This document shows, in pieces, positions 17,031 to 26,167 of a DNA stretch of 64,000 nucleotides. The DNA lies in the NCBI GenBank assembly GCA_000702245.1, contig JNKY01000001.1, positions 62,001 to 126,000 on the forward strand, in the 5' to 3' direction. The notes below the pieces were generated by a model that saw only the letters and a list, made by a program, of their open reading frames with translations, made no database searches and was not told the origin of the DNA. A program made the translations under genes and the position numbers. This stretch comes from Lachnospiraceae bacterium C6A11 (lineage in GTDB: Bacteria > Bacillota > Clostridia > Lachnospirales > Lachnospiraceae). The first letter of the stretch is position 1; each line of letters starts with the position of its first letter.

Positions 17031-19229
17031 TTGAGGAGTGTAAGAAAGTCTAAGCTCTTATGGAGCGTTCTTATATTTATATTTGTTCTGTTTTGTTGTC
17101 TTGCTGCACCAATTCTGTCCACGGCAGCCGGGGCTGATAAGTCCGAAGAGCTGACGGTGGGAGTTCCTGTGGATAGATGTCCTGTATTTTATGTGGATCC
17201 GGACACGGGAGAGATCGTGGGAATAGGTGTGGACCTTATGCGTGCCGCCGCAGAACATGCGGGGTATTCTGTCACATTCAAGAGTATCGAAGAAGAATCA
17301 CTGAAGGAAGCTCTGGATAATCCGGAGTATGATATTGTTATGCCTTTCGGTAGTGCTATCACCAGCGCATCCGGGCAGAAGAGCGTTGTGTCGGACAATC
17401 TGATTCAGACGCCGTTCACGCTTGTCACGGACGGAAAGAGGGATATTCCGCTGCTGAATGAGCTGCGCGTTGGTATGCTCACCTCGCTTGGCGGGGCTGC
17501 CGATACTGTAAGGGAGTTGTATCCGGGCATTGAGATCGTATTTTATGATGATATGGAGGATGCGGTGGATGCGCTTCGGGACGGAAAGGTTGATGCACTG
17601 CTGCACAATTCCTATGTGTGGAGTTATGTTCTGCAGAAGCCGTCGTATTCGAATCTGGTGGTTCAGCCTGCAGCGATGTTCTCGATGGATTTCAGGGCGG
17701 GGGCGCTTGATACGCCGCGCGGCAGAGAAATCATCGAGCGTCTGAATAAGGGAATCGCTCATATAGAGGAAACCTTCAAACAGGCGGTGGTGCTTGACTA
17801 CACGACCAGAAGGCTCTACAAGTACGACCTGTCCGATTATATTTACGAATACTGGCTGATCGTGCTTCTTGGAACGCTGCTCCTTATTGCGGTGATAGTC
17901 ATATTTATCTTCAGGTGGCGTGCGCTTCGCCTCGAGCAGGAGAAGAGAGTTCGCTGGCTGCAGGAGCATGATGCGCTGACGGGCGCGCTGAGTCTGAAAG
18001 GCTTCAGGAAGAAGGTCGAGAAACTGCTTCGTGCCAATCCGGATGTGCCATATCTTTTGACCTACGTAAATATCAAGAATTTTAAGTTTGTAAATGACAG
18101 CTTCGGAATGAAGGCCGGGGATGAGCTGCTGCGATACTGGGTCAAGACAACGAAGGTAACCCTGTCGGAGAACGAAGCGATGTGTCGTATAGACAGTGAT
18201 CATCTGGCAGTGCTGCGTCATGCGGGAGGTGACGAGAGGCTCCGCAAGGATGACGAGGAAGTGGTAGGATCTGTAAGAAATTATTTCCTGGATAGGGGCA
18301 AGGAGCACCGCGTTCAGATATGCGGCGGTATTTACGTCCTGACGCCTGAAGATTATCATAACATAGATGTGGATCATATGCTTGATTTTGCGCGCGTGGC
18401 CGAGAAGAAGGTAAGGGCAACAAAGAAGGATGGTTATGAGTTCTATAATCCGGAGCAGTGGGAGAAGGGCAAGAAAGTTGCGGAGGTTGTTGGACGTCTG
18501 CCGGTTGCGATCAGTACCGGCGAGATTCAGGTTTGGTACCAGCCGCAGGTTAATTATAGGACCGGTGAAATCACGGGCGTCGAGGCGCTGAGCCGCTGGA
18601 ATCATGCGAAGCTTGGCATGATACCGCCTGCAGATTTCATTCCGGAGCTTGAGGAGTCGGGGCTCATCTATGATCTGGACAGCTATGTGTGGGAGAAGGT
18701 CTGCCAGGATCTTAGTCGCTGGAACAAGCAGGGAATTCACAGGTCGGTTTCGGTGAACCTTTCGCGGAGCGATATCCGGGATGACAGGGATATTCCGGGA
18801 CACTTCCATGATCTTATGGAAAAATACGAGTTGTCGGCGGATCAGTTCAGGATTGAGATCACAGAGACTGCATTTGCCGAGAAGCCGGAGCTGCTGATCG
18901 GAACCACGGTGAGGCTGAGAGAACTGGGCTTCCAGGTTGAAATGGATGACTTCGGCAGCGGCTATTCTTCACTGCATATGCTGAAGGAGGTGCCGGTGGA
19001 CCGCATCAAGCTCGACTACAATTTCCTGACAAGCAAGGGCGACGCTGAGAAGGGAAATACCATAGTTGCCTACATCGTGCAGATGGTAAATGCGCTTGGC
19101 ATGGAAATGATAGTTGAGGGTGTCGAGACTGCCGAACAGGCCGATTTCCTCCTGAGCAAGGGCTGCTCCGAGATGCAGGGCTACTACTTCTACAGACCGA
19201 TGTGTGTTGAGGACTTTGAGAAGCTGTGA
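17031..19229 (+). CDS. Periplasmic-binding-domain sensor with degenerate GGDEF and intact EAL
   Basis: 732 residues. A signal helix (about 8-30) leads to a family 3 solute-binding-like domain (about 38-265; V-G-V-P-V-D-R-C-P-V-F, then G-I-G-V-D-L-M-R-A-A), a transmembrane helix near 277-300, a GGDEF fold (about 315-480) and an EAL domain (about 490-730). The GGDEF site reads R-I-D-S-D-H-L, so it is not a normal cyclase. EAL motifs are intact: G-V-E-A-L-S-R (E518), N-L-S-R, E-I-T-E-T, D-D-F-G-S-G-Y, E-G-V-E-T. It probably links an extracellular small ligand to c-di-GMP breakdown. The start is TTG 17031, 8 nt after AGGAGG; an out-of-frame ATG at 17027 opens an 8-codon mini-ORF. Confidence 0.9.
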   Translation: MRSVRKSKLLWSVLIFIFVLFCCLAAPILSTAAGADKSEELTVGVPVDRCPVFYVDPDTGEIVGIGVDLMRAAAEHAGYSVTFKSIEEESLKEALDNPEYDIVMPFGSAITSASGQKSVVSDNLIQTPFTLVTDGKRDIPLLNELRVGMLTSLGGAADTVRELYPGIEIVFYDDMEDAVDALRDGKVDALLHNSYVWSYVLQKPSYSNLVVQPAAMFSMDFRAGALDTPRGREIIERLNKGIAHIEETFKQAVVLDYTTRRLYKYDLSDYIYEYWLIVLLGTLLLIAVIVIFIFRWRALRLEQEKRVRWLQEHDALTGALSLKGFRKKVEKLLRANPDVPYLLTYVNIKNFKFVNDSFGMKAGDELLRYWVKTTKVTLSENEAMCRIDSDHLAVLRHAGGDERLRKDDEEVVGSVRNYFLDRGKEHRVQICGGIYVLTPEDYHNIDVDHMLDFARVAEKKVRATKKDGYEFYNPEQWEKGKKVAEVVGRLPVAISTGEIQVWYQPQVNYRTGEITGVEALSRWNHAKLGMIPPADFIPELEESGLIYDLDSYVWEKVCQDLSRWNKQGIHRSVSVNLSRSDIRDDRDIPGHFHDLMEKYELSADQFRIEITETAFAEKPELLIGTTVRLRELGFQVEMDDFGSGYSSLHMLKEVPVDRIKLDYNFLTSKGDAEKGNTIVAYIVQMVNALGMEMIVEGVETAEQADFLLSKGCSEMQGYYFYRPMCVEDFEKL

Positions 19230-19442
19230 TTTCTTCTGCAGGTCGATGTGTTTGGAGGTTGCTTTTTGCGTCTTATGATTTATAACATGTAAAATTGTCG
19301 AATATTTGTGAATTATTGCTGAGGATAAATTGACAAAAATGCGCCGCAAGGCCGCATAGAATATCAATCTGCTTCAAGCTGTTGCGCAACAAAATGTAGA
19401 CATTGGCGATTTGCATTCATAAATATTACTGTGATAAGCATC

Positions 19443-19473
19443 AAAAAAGCAACCGCTGAAACGGTTGCTTTTT
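19443..19473. terminator. Terminator between the EAL gene and the BI-1 gene
   Basis: A 9-bp stem (19447-19455 with 19462-19470) is flanked by A-run and T-run, so it works on both strands. It lies 13 bp past the stop of the minus-strand BI-1 gene. The 213-bp stretch 19230-19442 holds nothing else recognisable. Confidence 0.85.
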
Positions 19474-19486
19474 GCGTCTAAAGTTA

Positions 19487-20365
19487 TTAGTTCTTCTTTC
19501 CGAGGAGCTGGAGCAGTCTCAGGAAGAGGTTGATGAAATCGAGGTAAAGCTCAAGTGCGCCGTACATAGCGATAACTGATAAGCTGTAACCAGGATTGTT
19601 CATAGCGAGCTTCTTGATCTTCTGTGTATCGTAAGCTGTAAGTCCGAGGAAGATTGCGATACCTAAGATGCAAAGGATGTAATCAAGTCCTGAAGACTTA
19701 AGGAAGATATTGATGATAGAAGCGATGATGATTCCGAAGAGACCGATCATAAGGAGTGTACCAAAGCTTGTAAGGTCTCTGTCAGTTGTGAAACCAACGA
19801 TTGCCATAACTCCGAACAGACCTGCTGTAAGGAAGAATACCTTTGCGATAGAACCCTCTGTGTAAACAAGGAAGATTACCGAAAGTGTAAGTCCGTTGAT
19901 TATCGAATAAGCTACGAAGAGCACGCCTGAAAGCATCGCATTGTTTGCCTTCATAGCGAATGTTGCACCGATTACGATACCGATCTCAACGATCGCAAGT
20001 ACCCAGAAGGTTGTCATACCGTTCTGAATCAGGAAATACGGATTGGTTGTATAAACTGCAAGAGATGTGATAGCTGTAAGAAGAAGTGCGATGGTCATGA
20101 ACAGGAATGTTCTTGCCATTACATCCTTCATTGAGTAGCGCATTGTCTGCTGCTGAGCTGCTGCGTAAGGGCTTGCGTTTCCTCTCATCGGATCCCAGCT
20201 GTTCTGTGCAGCGTACTGTGCGTTGTAGCTGTTCTGGTAATAATTGTTGTAGTTGTTGTTCTGATCGAAATAATACTGGCTTGAATTACCGCTGTTTCCG
20301 TCATTGCCGTTTCCGCTGTAATTGTTGTAGCCGCCATTATTATAATCATTATAATCGTTTGGCAT
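19487..20365 (-). CDS. Bax inhibitor-1/YccA family membrane protein
   Basis: 292 residues. A cytoplasmic N-terminal tail of about 65 residues is extremely rich in Asn, Tyr and Gly. It is followed by S-M-K-D-V-M-A-R-T-F-L-F-M and about seven membrane helices with the family pattern (G-L-T-L-S, T-A-Y-D-T-Q-K-I-K, A-L-x-L-Y-L-D-F-I-N-L-F-L-R-L-L). BI-1/YccA proteins are membrane proteins linked to ion flux and protease control; the exact role here is unknown. AGGAGG stands 8 nt before ATG 20365. It is a single gene, divergent from cardiolipin synthase. The N/Y-rich head is not part of the conserved family. Confidence 0.92.
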   Translation of the reverse strand: MPNDYNDYNNGGYNNYSGNGNDGNSGNSSQYYFDQNNNYNNYYQNSYNAQYAAQNSWDPMRGNASPYAAAQQQTMRYSMKDVMARTFLFMTIALLLTAITSLAVYTTNPYFLIQNGMTTFWVLAIVEIGIVIGATFAMKANNAMLSGVLFVAYSIINGLTLSVIFLVYTEGSIAKVFFLTAGLFGVMAIVGFTTDRDLTSFGTLLMIGLFGIIIASIINIFLKSSGLDYILCILGIAIFLGLTAYDTQKIKKLAMNNPGYSLSVIAMYGALELYLDFINLFLRLLQLLGKKN

Positions 20366-20531
20366 ACTTTCTACCTCCTGTATGAATAAAAAATAATAAA
20401 AGTACTATAGCCATACCCCTAAAATTATTGACAATTGTTAATTTACCATGAAAGCGTGGAAAATACAATAGATAAAACCCCGAACTTTGTGAAAATTCAT
20501 TGAAAATTCATTATTCGGACAATTCATAAAC

Positions 20532-20560
20532 TTGTTTTTTGCCGCCCTAATTGGTATTAT
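20532..20560 (+). promoter_or_regulatory. Promoter for cardiolipin synthase
   Basis: TTGTTT (20532-20537) and TATTAT (20555-20560), 17 bp apart. Transcription would start near 20567. This rules against the upstream in-frame starts at 20551 and 20566 and supports ATG 20653. Confidence 0.55.
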
Positions 20561-20652
20561 ATATTATGTCTGAGTGGCTGCAACATCAGACATCTGCATG
20601 CAGTGTACTGCTTGCAGCTACGGAAAAAGTGAAGGTAAACAAGGGGCGTACC

Positions 20653-22236
20653 ATGAGATTTCTGGGAAAGATCTATAAGGTAATATTCAGCCGCGCATTC
20701 ATCACGGCTATGCTTATCATACTTCAGGTCATATGGTTTCTTCTCATATATTCGTATTTCTTCGTAGGCTATGAGTACGTCAGAACGGCGGTCTCAGCCC
20801 TTGCCCTGTTATATACCATTTATATCATCAATTCACCGAGGACCAAGAGAGAGTACCAGACGGAATGGATCATTGTCATCCTGCTCTTCCCGTTCTTTGG
20901 TGTGCCATTTTATATGATCTGCGGCGATCAGAGGCAGGGCCGCAAATACGCTAAGCGCGTTGAGGATGCCAAGATAAAATACAGCTCATTCCACAACCAG
21001 GATATGAACCTCATGGACGAAATATACAAGCTCGACAGCAGGATTCATTCGACCTGCACCTACATGATGAAGTCAATGGGCTACCCGGTTTATAAAAATA
21101 CCAAGGTAACCTATCTTTCAAGTGGCGAGGAGCAGTACGAGGGGCTTATCGAGGCTATGAAAAATGCAAAGCATTACATATTCATGGAGTATTTCATGAT
21201 AGAGAGGACCGGCGTCTGGAACAGTATGCTTGAGGTCATCAAGCAGAAGGCTGAGGAGGGCGTCGAGATCAGGATACTTTACGACGATCTCGGCTGCATA
21301 AGCTGGCTGCCGAAGAGGTACGACAAGTTCCTGAACAAGCTCCATAAGAATATCCACTGCAAGAAATTCAACCGCGTTAAGCCGCTCTTCACTATGCTCA
21401 CGAACAATCGTGATCACAGGAAGATGTCGATAATCGACGGTTATATAGCTTTTACGGGCGGCATCAATCTGGCCGACCGCTACATAAATGTCAACAGTCC
21501 TTTCGGCAAGTGGAAGGATGCGGGCCTTAAGATCGAGGGTGAGGCGGTGCAGAACTTCACGCTGATGTACCTCGAGATGTGGGAGTCCATGAAGATCGGT
21601 CGAAGCAGCCGCAAGATCGAGACTCCGGAGGAAATGAAGAAGATCAACAGCTATCTGCCGCATTTCTTTCATGAGACCGATTTCACAAACGATGGTTACG
21701 TTCAGCCCTTTGGCGACGAGCCGTTTGATAATGTGCCGCTTTCGGAGAATGCTTACCTCGAGCTGATCAATCAGGCGGAGAAGTATTTATACGTATTTAC
21801 ACCTTATCTGATCCCGAGCCAGTCCATGACGGATGCTATGTGTCTCGCGGCGCAGAGGGGCGTTGACGTGAGGATCGTTACGCCGCATATTCCGGACAAG
21901 AGGATAGTCTTCAGGATAACCCGATCAAATTACAAGAAATTCATGGACCATGGCGTGAAGATTTACGAATACACGCCGGGGTTCATTCATTCAAAATGCA
22001 TGCTCTGCGACAACGACAAGGCGATAGTCGGCACGGTCAACCTGGATTACAGGAGTCTGTTCCTGCACTTCGAGGATGCGGTGCTGCTCTATAAGTGCGA
22101 GGCCGTGAATGAGCTGCGTAAGGATATGATCAGAACCTTCAAGGAGTCGCGCCTCCAGACCGAGGAGGACACGAAGCGGAATATCTTCGGCAGGCTGCTT
22201 GATGCAACACTTGTTTTCTTTGAGCCGATCGTTTGA
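20653..22236 (+). CDS. cls: Cardiolipin synthase (phospholipase D family)
   Basis: Joins two phosphatidylglycerols into cardiolipin at the membrane. 527 residues with two N-terminal membrane helices, a short nuclease-like N-domain (F-P-F-F-G-V-P-F-Y) and two HKD motifs: H-x-K-x4-D at residues about 255-262 (H-R-K-M-S-I-I-D) and 446-453 (H-S-K-C-M-L-C-D), each followed by G-G-I-N or G-T-V-N-L-D-Y-R. The frame is open from 20551, but ATG 20653 follows AAGGGG and the likely promoter lies inside the longer frame. The length fits bacterial Cls. A TetR-type regulator follows about 100 bp on. Confidence 0.93.
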   Translation: MRFLGKIYKVIFSRAFITAMLIILQVIWFLLIYSYFFVGYEYVRTAVSALALLYTIYIINSPRTKREYQTEWIIVILLFPFFGVPFYMICGDQRQGRKYAKRVEDAKIKYSSFHNQDMNLMDEIYKLDSRIHSTCTYMMKSMGYPVYKNTKVTYLSSGEEQYEGLIEAMKNAKHYIFMEYFMIERTGVWNSMLEVIKQKAEEGVEIRILYDDLGCISWLPKRYDKFLNKLHKNIHCKKFNRVKPLFTMLTNNRDHRKMSIIDGYIAFTGGINLADRYINVNSPFGKWKDAGLKIEGEAVQNFTLMYLEMWESMKIGRSSRKIETPEEMKKINSYLPHFFHETDFTNDGYVQPFGDEPFDNVPLSENAYLELINQAEKYLYVFTPYLIPSQSMTDAMCLAAQRGVDVRIVTPHIPDKRIVFRITRSNYKKFMDHGVKIYEYTPGFIHSKCMLCDNDKAIVGTVNLDYRSLFLHFEDAVLLYKCEAVNELRKDMIRTFKESRLQTEEDTKRNIFGRLLDATLVFFEPIV

Positions 22237-22275
22237 TCGTGAATTGCAGCGATATTGAAAAACAGAAAAACAATA

Positions 22276-22299
22276 CCACGTGACAGCTTGAAAACGTGG
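22276..22299 (+). promoter_or_regulatory. Inverted repeat upstream of the TetR gene
   Basis: CCACGT (22276-22281) and ACGTGG (22294-22299) form a 6-bp inverted repeat with a 12-bp gap, 35 bp before the regulator start. It could be an operator for the TetR-type protein; no proof in sequence. Confidence 0.3.
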
Positions 22300-22333
22300 A
22301 TGTGTTATTACAGTATATTTGGGGAAAATATAG

Positions 22334-22918
22334 ATGGCGGAGTCGAATATTACAAAGAACGCTCTCGCAGACGCTCTGAAGAGCCTGATGCGGGAGAAGA
22401 ATTTTGATAAGATAAGTGTCCTTGATATTTGCGAGAAGTGCAACATGAACCGCAAGAGCTTCTACTACCATTTCAGGGACAAATACGATCTTTTGAACTG
22501 GATATTCTACATAGGCTTCATGGAGCATATCAAATTCGATGGGATAGAGGAGCTTTTCGACGAGAAGATTAAGAAAAACCCGTACAGTATCTGGGATCTG
22601 ATCACCTCGCTGGCAGAGTATTTCTATTCAGAAAAAGAATTCTACCGCAAGGCTCTGATGATCGAGGGGCAGAATTCTTTTAAGGAGTATTTTCACGACG
22701 GACTGTATCCGGTCGTGAGATTCTATATGAATGATGTTGTTGACGATGATGAAACGGGCGTTTTCACGACCCTTATCTGTGATACCTGCATAGCGGCGCT
22801 TATGAGGTGGCTCACAAGTGATGAGCCGGACGAGCCGAAGGTGGCAGTCAGCGAGATGAAAAGTTATCTCGTGAAGTTCGCAAAGCGCATTATTCAAGAC
22901 CTTGAGCCGCAGGAATAA
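22334..22918 (+). CDS. TetR/AcrR family regulator
   Basis: 194 residues. The N-terminal 50 residues form a TetR-type helix-turn-helix (I-S-V-L-D-I-C-E-K-C-N-M-N-R-K-S-F-Y-Y-H-F), with the family ending F-Y-Y-H-F-x-D-K-Y-D-L. The C-terminal helical part resembles the DhaS-like group and would bind an unknown ligand. A weak GGGGA precedes ATG 22334. The nearest genes are cls upstream and an unknown convergent gene; the target is unknown. Confidence 0.88.
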   Translation: MAESNITKNALADALKSLMREKNFDKISVLDICEKCNMNRKSFYYHFRDKYDLLNWIFYIGFMEHIKFDGIEELFDEKIKKNPYSIWDLITSLAEYFYSEKEFYRKALMIEGQNSFKEYFHDGLYPVVRFYMNDVVDDDETGVFTTLICDTCIAALMRWLTSDEPDEPKVAVSEMKSYLVKFAKRIIQDLEPQE

Positions 22919-22969
22919 CCTGATGATTATGTCTGAACCACAGGTCTGAACGGCTGTTGCGCGTGTTAT

Positions 22970-24001
22970 TTATTCGTGAGCCGCAGGTCTGACGGTTATA
23001 TGTGTACTGATTTCCTTGCCGGAGGTCATCACATTGATATTCTGGATATCGTAATTCAGATTGATCATCAGTACCGGCTGAGGAGGCGTTTTTCTGAGCG
23101 CAGGAAGACCGTTATTGAAGTGTCTGACCTCGTCGGCAGTCATAGTAGGAGCAGTCTCAAATATGACTATCGGAGAATCAAGCTCTGCAACCCTCGCGAG
23201 TACGGAGCGGCCGGCACCTTTTGACGGAGCGCCTGCAGCTGAACTGTCTGTAGAAGCTTCAGAAGCACCGGAAGCAGAACCGGAAGCTTCGGAGAGTATC
23301 TCTTCTACGTAGTTACTGTCAACAGTGTAACGCATCGCAGAGAGTATCTTCTTCTGCGAAAGCTTTCCGGTATTCTCTTTGGTACTTGCACCATCGAGCG
23401 GAAGGCATACAAGTATATTTGAAGCAGGCGACAGCATATCAAGCAGGCTGTCGGACAGGGCTTCATCAGAAAGCATAAACATAAATATCGTATACTGGTT
23501 CCTGCGGATGACGGAAATGATATTTCCGTAAGTCTCCTCAGGGATTCCGGCGTCGAAACGCAGGATAAATGCATTTATGCCGAGCTTGTTGTAGTGATCT
23601 ATAAGCTTACCGAAGGTTGCGTCCGAATAACCCGATGAGTTGGCGCTTGTAACATCCATATCGGCTATCCAAGGGATGTTCTTATTATACTGGCGGGTGT
23701 TCTGCTGGATAGTCGTTGCAGCCTTGTTGAAGGTGTTGTAGCCGAGATTGATACCGAACTGGGTGAACTTCTCACGGTCGGAGTTCTTCAGCAGCTTCGC
23801 AACAGCAGGGTAATACAGGCTGTTCTCATCTGCGAAGAGCTCACCGATATTTTCGAAGATGTGATTCTTATCGCCCTTTCCGGCGAGGTGAATACCGGTA
23901 TCGATCAGCTTTCTGAGGCAGCGCTTGTCATCGCAGTCAAAGTTCCTGAGACTGAGACGGACTGCATTTTCAATTAGTATTCTATTAAGATCATTATTCA
24001 T
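22970..24001 (-). CDS. Protein of unknown function with a Ser/Ala-rich insertion
   Basis: I do not recognise this 343-residue protein. It is soluble, with no signal or membrane helix. The N-terminal 110 residues are helical (N-A-V-R-L-S-L-R-N-F-D, K-C-L-R-K-L-I-D-T-G). The middle part alternates hydrophobic strands and helices (A-F-I-L-R-F-D-A-G-I, T-I-F-M-F-M-L-S-D-E) like an alpha/beta or barrel fold. About 28 residues of Ser/Ala/Gly near residue 240-270 form a low-complexity insertion (23215-23300). The last strand carries P-V-L-M-I-N-L-N-Y. GGAGG stands 8 nt before ATG 24001. It is convergent with the TetR gene and divergent from a small membrane protein. Confidence 0.65.
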   Translation of the reverse strand: MNNDLNRILIENAVRLSLRNFDCDDKRCLRKLIDTGIHLAGKGDKNHIFENIGELFADENSLYYPAVAKLLKNSDREKFTQFGINLGYNTFNKAATTIQQNTRQYNKNIPWIADMDVTSANSSGYSDATFGKLIDHYNKLGINAFILRFDAGIPEETYGNIISVIRRNQYTIFMFMLSDEALSDSLLDMLSPASNILVCLPLDGASTKENTGKLSQKKILSAMRYTVDSNYVEEILSEASGSASGASEASTDSSAAGAPSKGAGRSVLARVAELDSPIVIFETAPTMTADEVRHFNNGLPALRKTPPQPVLMINLNYDIQNINVMTSGKEISTHITVRPAAHE

Positions 24002-24104
24002 ATCATCGCCTCCATTTGATGATAATGTAATGGGTTTTCATAGGAAAATAAACGGGCAGATTTATAAAAGTGTCCAAAAAACATGAATAAGGTGGGTATT
24101 TTTT

Positions 24105-24551
24105 ATGAGAGACAGATTTTCAATCTTTATCACGCTGAAGCTTCTTGGAATAAGCTGGGCAATATTTATTATTGCGGAGTTTATCGACGAGAGTATGAAG
24201 AAGGACATCATAACCAAGCTTGTCATCATACTCGTTCCGTTCACCATGGCTTATTTCTACGTGCTGATGGATAAGGGCAACAAGACCAAGGAGGGGAAGC
24301 AGTGGTACAGAAGGATGCTGGACTTCATTCTGTGGGCCATCGTAAATGTAGGTATCGGCTACGTGATCGTGGGTCTCATCGAGAATGATATGTGGATCTC
24401 GAAGCAGGACCGCACTGAGTTTGATCTGAACGGCGTCGAGTATCTGCAGTATGGAGTTTATGCAACGGTTCTCTTTATATTTATGGTTCTTCTGGTCGAC
24501 GGCTTTGCAGTCATGAAGGACAGGTATTTCGGTAAGATGAAGACCAAATAG
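24105..24551 (+). CDS. Small membrane protein, about four helices, unknown function
   Basis: 148 residues. Hydrophobic segments lie at about 9-27, 36-54, 72-95 and 115-135, with basic residues between them and a basic C-terminus (R-Y-F-G-K-M-K-T-K). No family recognised. AAGGTGGG precedes ATG 24105 by about 9 nt. It stands between an unknown divergent gene and citrate synthase, 115 bp upstream of the latter; no terminator was seen, so read-through is possible. Confidence 0.65.
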   Translation: MRDRFSIFITLKLLGISWAIFIIAEFIDESMKKDIITKLVIILVPFTMAYFYVLMDKGNKTKEGKQWYRRMLDFILWAIVNVGIGYVIVGLIENDMWISKQDRTEFDLNGVEYLQYGVYATVLFIFMVLLVDGFAVMKDRYFGKMKTK

Positions 24552-24666
24552 TCTGCAGGGCAAAGCTCCGGCAGCATGATGATCAGGTAAAATACACCTG
24601 AATATAAGAAGGTGAATGATAATAAAGCAGCAAAGTGGTAAGTAGTACGAAAGGTAAGGTGAAGGT

Positions 24667-26043
24667 ATGGCATCAAGGAGAGAAATTCTTAGGGAATATA
24701 CCGACAGATACGAGAAGGTATGCTTTGACGTGGACGATGTCGATGTTGAGGTTTACGATCAGTTTGGCGTCAAGCGCGGACTGAGAGACAAGAACGGCAG
24801 CGGAGTTCTGACCGGCGTTACAAATATTTCGCGCATCGACGCCTTCGAGATGAAGGACGGCGTGAAAACTCCGTGCGATGGACGTTTATGGTACAGGGGC
24901 TATGACGTTATCGATCTTGTAAATGATTTCGCATTTAAGAGGTTCGGCTTCGAGGAGGTCGCTTACCTTCTGCTTTTCGGCGACATGCCTACGGACGAGC
25001 AGCTGAAGGAATTCTGTGAGATGCTCGCCATGGTAAGAGTCCTTCCGAGAAACTTCACGAGAGACGTTATCATGAAGGCTCCGAGCAGGGATATCATGAA
25101 CTCTATCACCAAGGGCGTTCTGACCCTTGCGGCTTACGATGACAACGTGTCCGACCTTTCAATCACGAACGTTCTGCATCAGTGTCTCAAACTTATCAGC
25201 GAGATCCCGATGATCTCGGTTTACGCTTACTGCGCATACAATCATTATGAGAAGGACGACAGCATGTATATTCACAGGCCGGATCCGAACCTTTCCATGG
25301 CCGAAAATATACTTCGCATGCTTCGCCCTGATAAGAAATACACCGAGCTCGAGGCTCAGGTTCTCGATGCTTCCCTTGTGCTTCATATGGAGCACGGCGG
25401 CGGAAATAACTCAACCTTCACGACCAGAGTTGTTTCATCAGCCGGTTCGGATACCTATTCCGTTATCGCAGCGGCTCTTTCATCGCTGAAGGGACCTAAG
25501 CACGGCGGCGCAAATATCAAGGTTATGCAGATGATCAAGGATATCAGAAAAAATGTTCCTGACACTGACGACGAGGATATGCTTCGCAGCTATCTCGAGA
25601 AGATAGTTGATAAGCAGACTTTCGACAGAATGGGACTTATCTACGGTATGGGTCATGCAATCTACTCAATCTCCGACCCGAGAGCGAGAGTATTTAAGCA
25701 GTTTGTGGAGAAGCTCGCCCACGACAAGAACATGGATAAGCAGTACAAGCTTTATTCGGATATCGCGCGCATCGCACCTGAGGTCATCGCCAAGAAGCGT
25801 AAGATCTACAAGGGCGTCAGCCCGAATGTCGACTTCTACAGCGGTTTCGTTTACAGTATGCTCGGCATTCCTGAAGAGCTCTACACACCGATCTTCGCGA
25901 TGGCTCGTATGGTCGGCTGGAGCGCCCACCGCATCGAGGAGCTCATCAACGTTGACAAGATCATCCGCCCGGCTTACATGTCGATAATGAAAGAAAAGAA
26001 GTTCGTTCCGAAAGAAGAACGTGGAAACCATATTTACGAATAA
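24667..26043 (+). CDS. gltA: Citrate synthase
   Basis: Condenses acetyl-CoA and oxaloacetate to citrate. 458 residues, within the range of the longer clostridial citrate synthases. The substrate block L-W-Y-R-G-Y-D, L-H-M-E-H-G-G-G-N-N-S, the catalytic His in G-P-K-H-G-G-A-N (H279), M-G-H-A-I-Y-S-I-S-D-P-R-A (H330) and the catalytic Asp in N-V-D-F-Y-S-G (D389) are all present. ATG 24667 follows GGTGA. Neighbours are porCDAB (convergent) and, 6 kb on, an aconitase-family hydratase, pointing to a partial TCA path, probably for glutamate synthesis. Confidence 0.95.
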   Translation: MASRREILREYTDRYEKVCFDVDDVDVEVYDQFGVKRGLRDKNGSGVLTGVTNISRIDAFEMKDGVKTPCDGRLWYRGYDVIDLVNDFAFKRFGFEEVAYLLLFGDMPTDEQLKEFCEMLAMVRVLPRNFTRDVIMKAPSRDIMNSITKGVLTLAAYDDNVSDLSITNVLHQCLKLISEIPMISVYAYCAYNHYEKDDSMYIHRPDPNLSMAENILRMLRPDKKYTELEAQVLDASLVLHMEHGGGNNSTFTTRVVSSAGSDTYSVIAAALSSLKGPKHGGANIKVMQMIKDIRKNVPDTDDEDMLRSYLEKIVDKQTFDRMGLIYGMGHAIYSISDPRARVFKQFVEKLAHDKNMDKQYKLYSDIARIAPEVIAKKRKIYKGVSPNVDFYSGFVYSMLGIPEELYTPIFAMARMVGWSAHRIEELINVDKIIRPAYMSIMKEKKFVPKEERGNHIYE

Positions 26044-26048
26044 TGTAA

Positions 26049-26076
26049 TAAAAAAACTCATTCAAAAATGAATGAG
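26049..26076 (-). terminator. Terminator for the por operon
   Basis: An 8-bp stem (26057-26064 with 26069-26076) is followed, on the minus strand, by a run of seven T. On the plus strand there is no T-run. Confidence 0.7.
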
Positions 26077-26108
26077 CGTAATGGAAAGTGTGTATTATTA
26101 AAACAACA

Positions 26109-26157
26109 GTCAGGCTGTAATAGTGTTTCGGCGAAGCGAAATACTATTGCAGCCTGA
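26109..26157 (-). terminator. Long hairpin at the end of the por operon
   Basis: A roughly 22-bp stem with three G-U or A-C type mismatches and a 6-base loop lies 11 bp past the porB stop. On minus it is followed by TGTTGTTTT. It may slow polymerase or protect the 3' end ahead of the second terminator. Confidence 0.6.
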
Positions 26158-26167
26158 CGTTCGTTTA

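Noticed and set aside
17298-18809. A 503-codon minus-strand open frame inside the SBP-GGDEF-EAL gene
   Set aside because: Antisense shadow of a strong gene; composition (His, Arg, Ile rich) is that of a shadow frame.
25666-26061. Short minus-strand frame at the end of citrate synthase
   Set aside because: Antisense shadow; citrate synthase is intact there.
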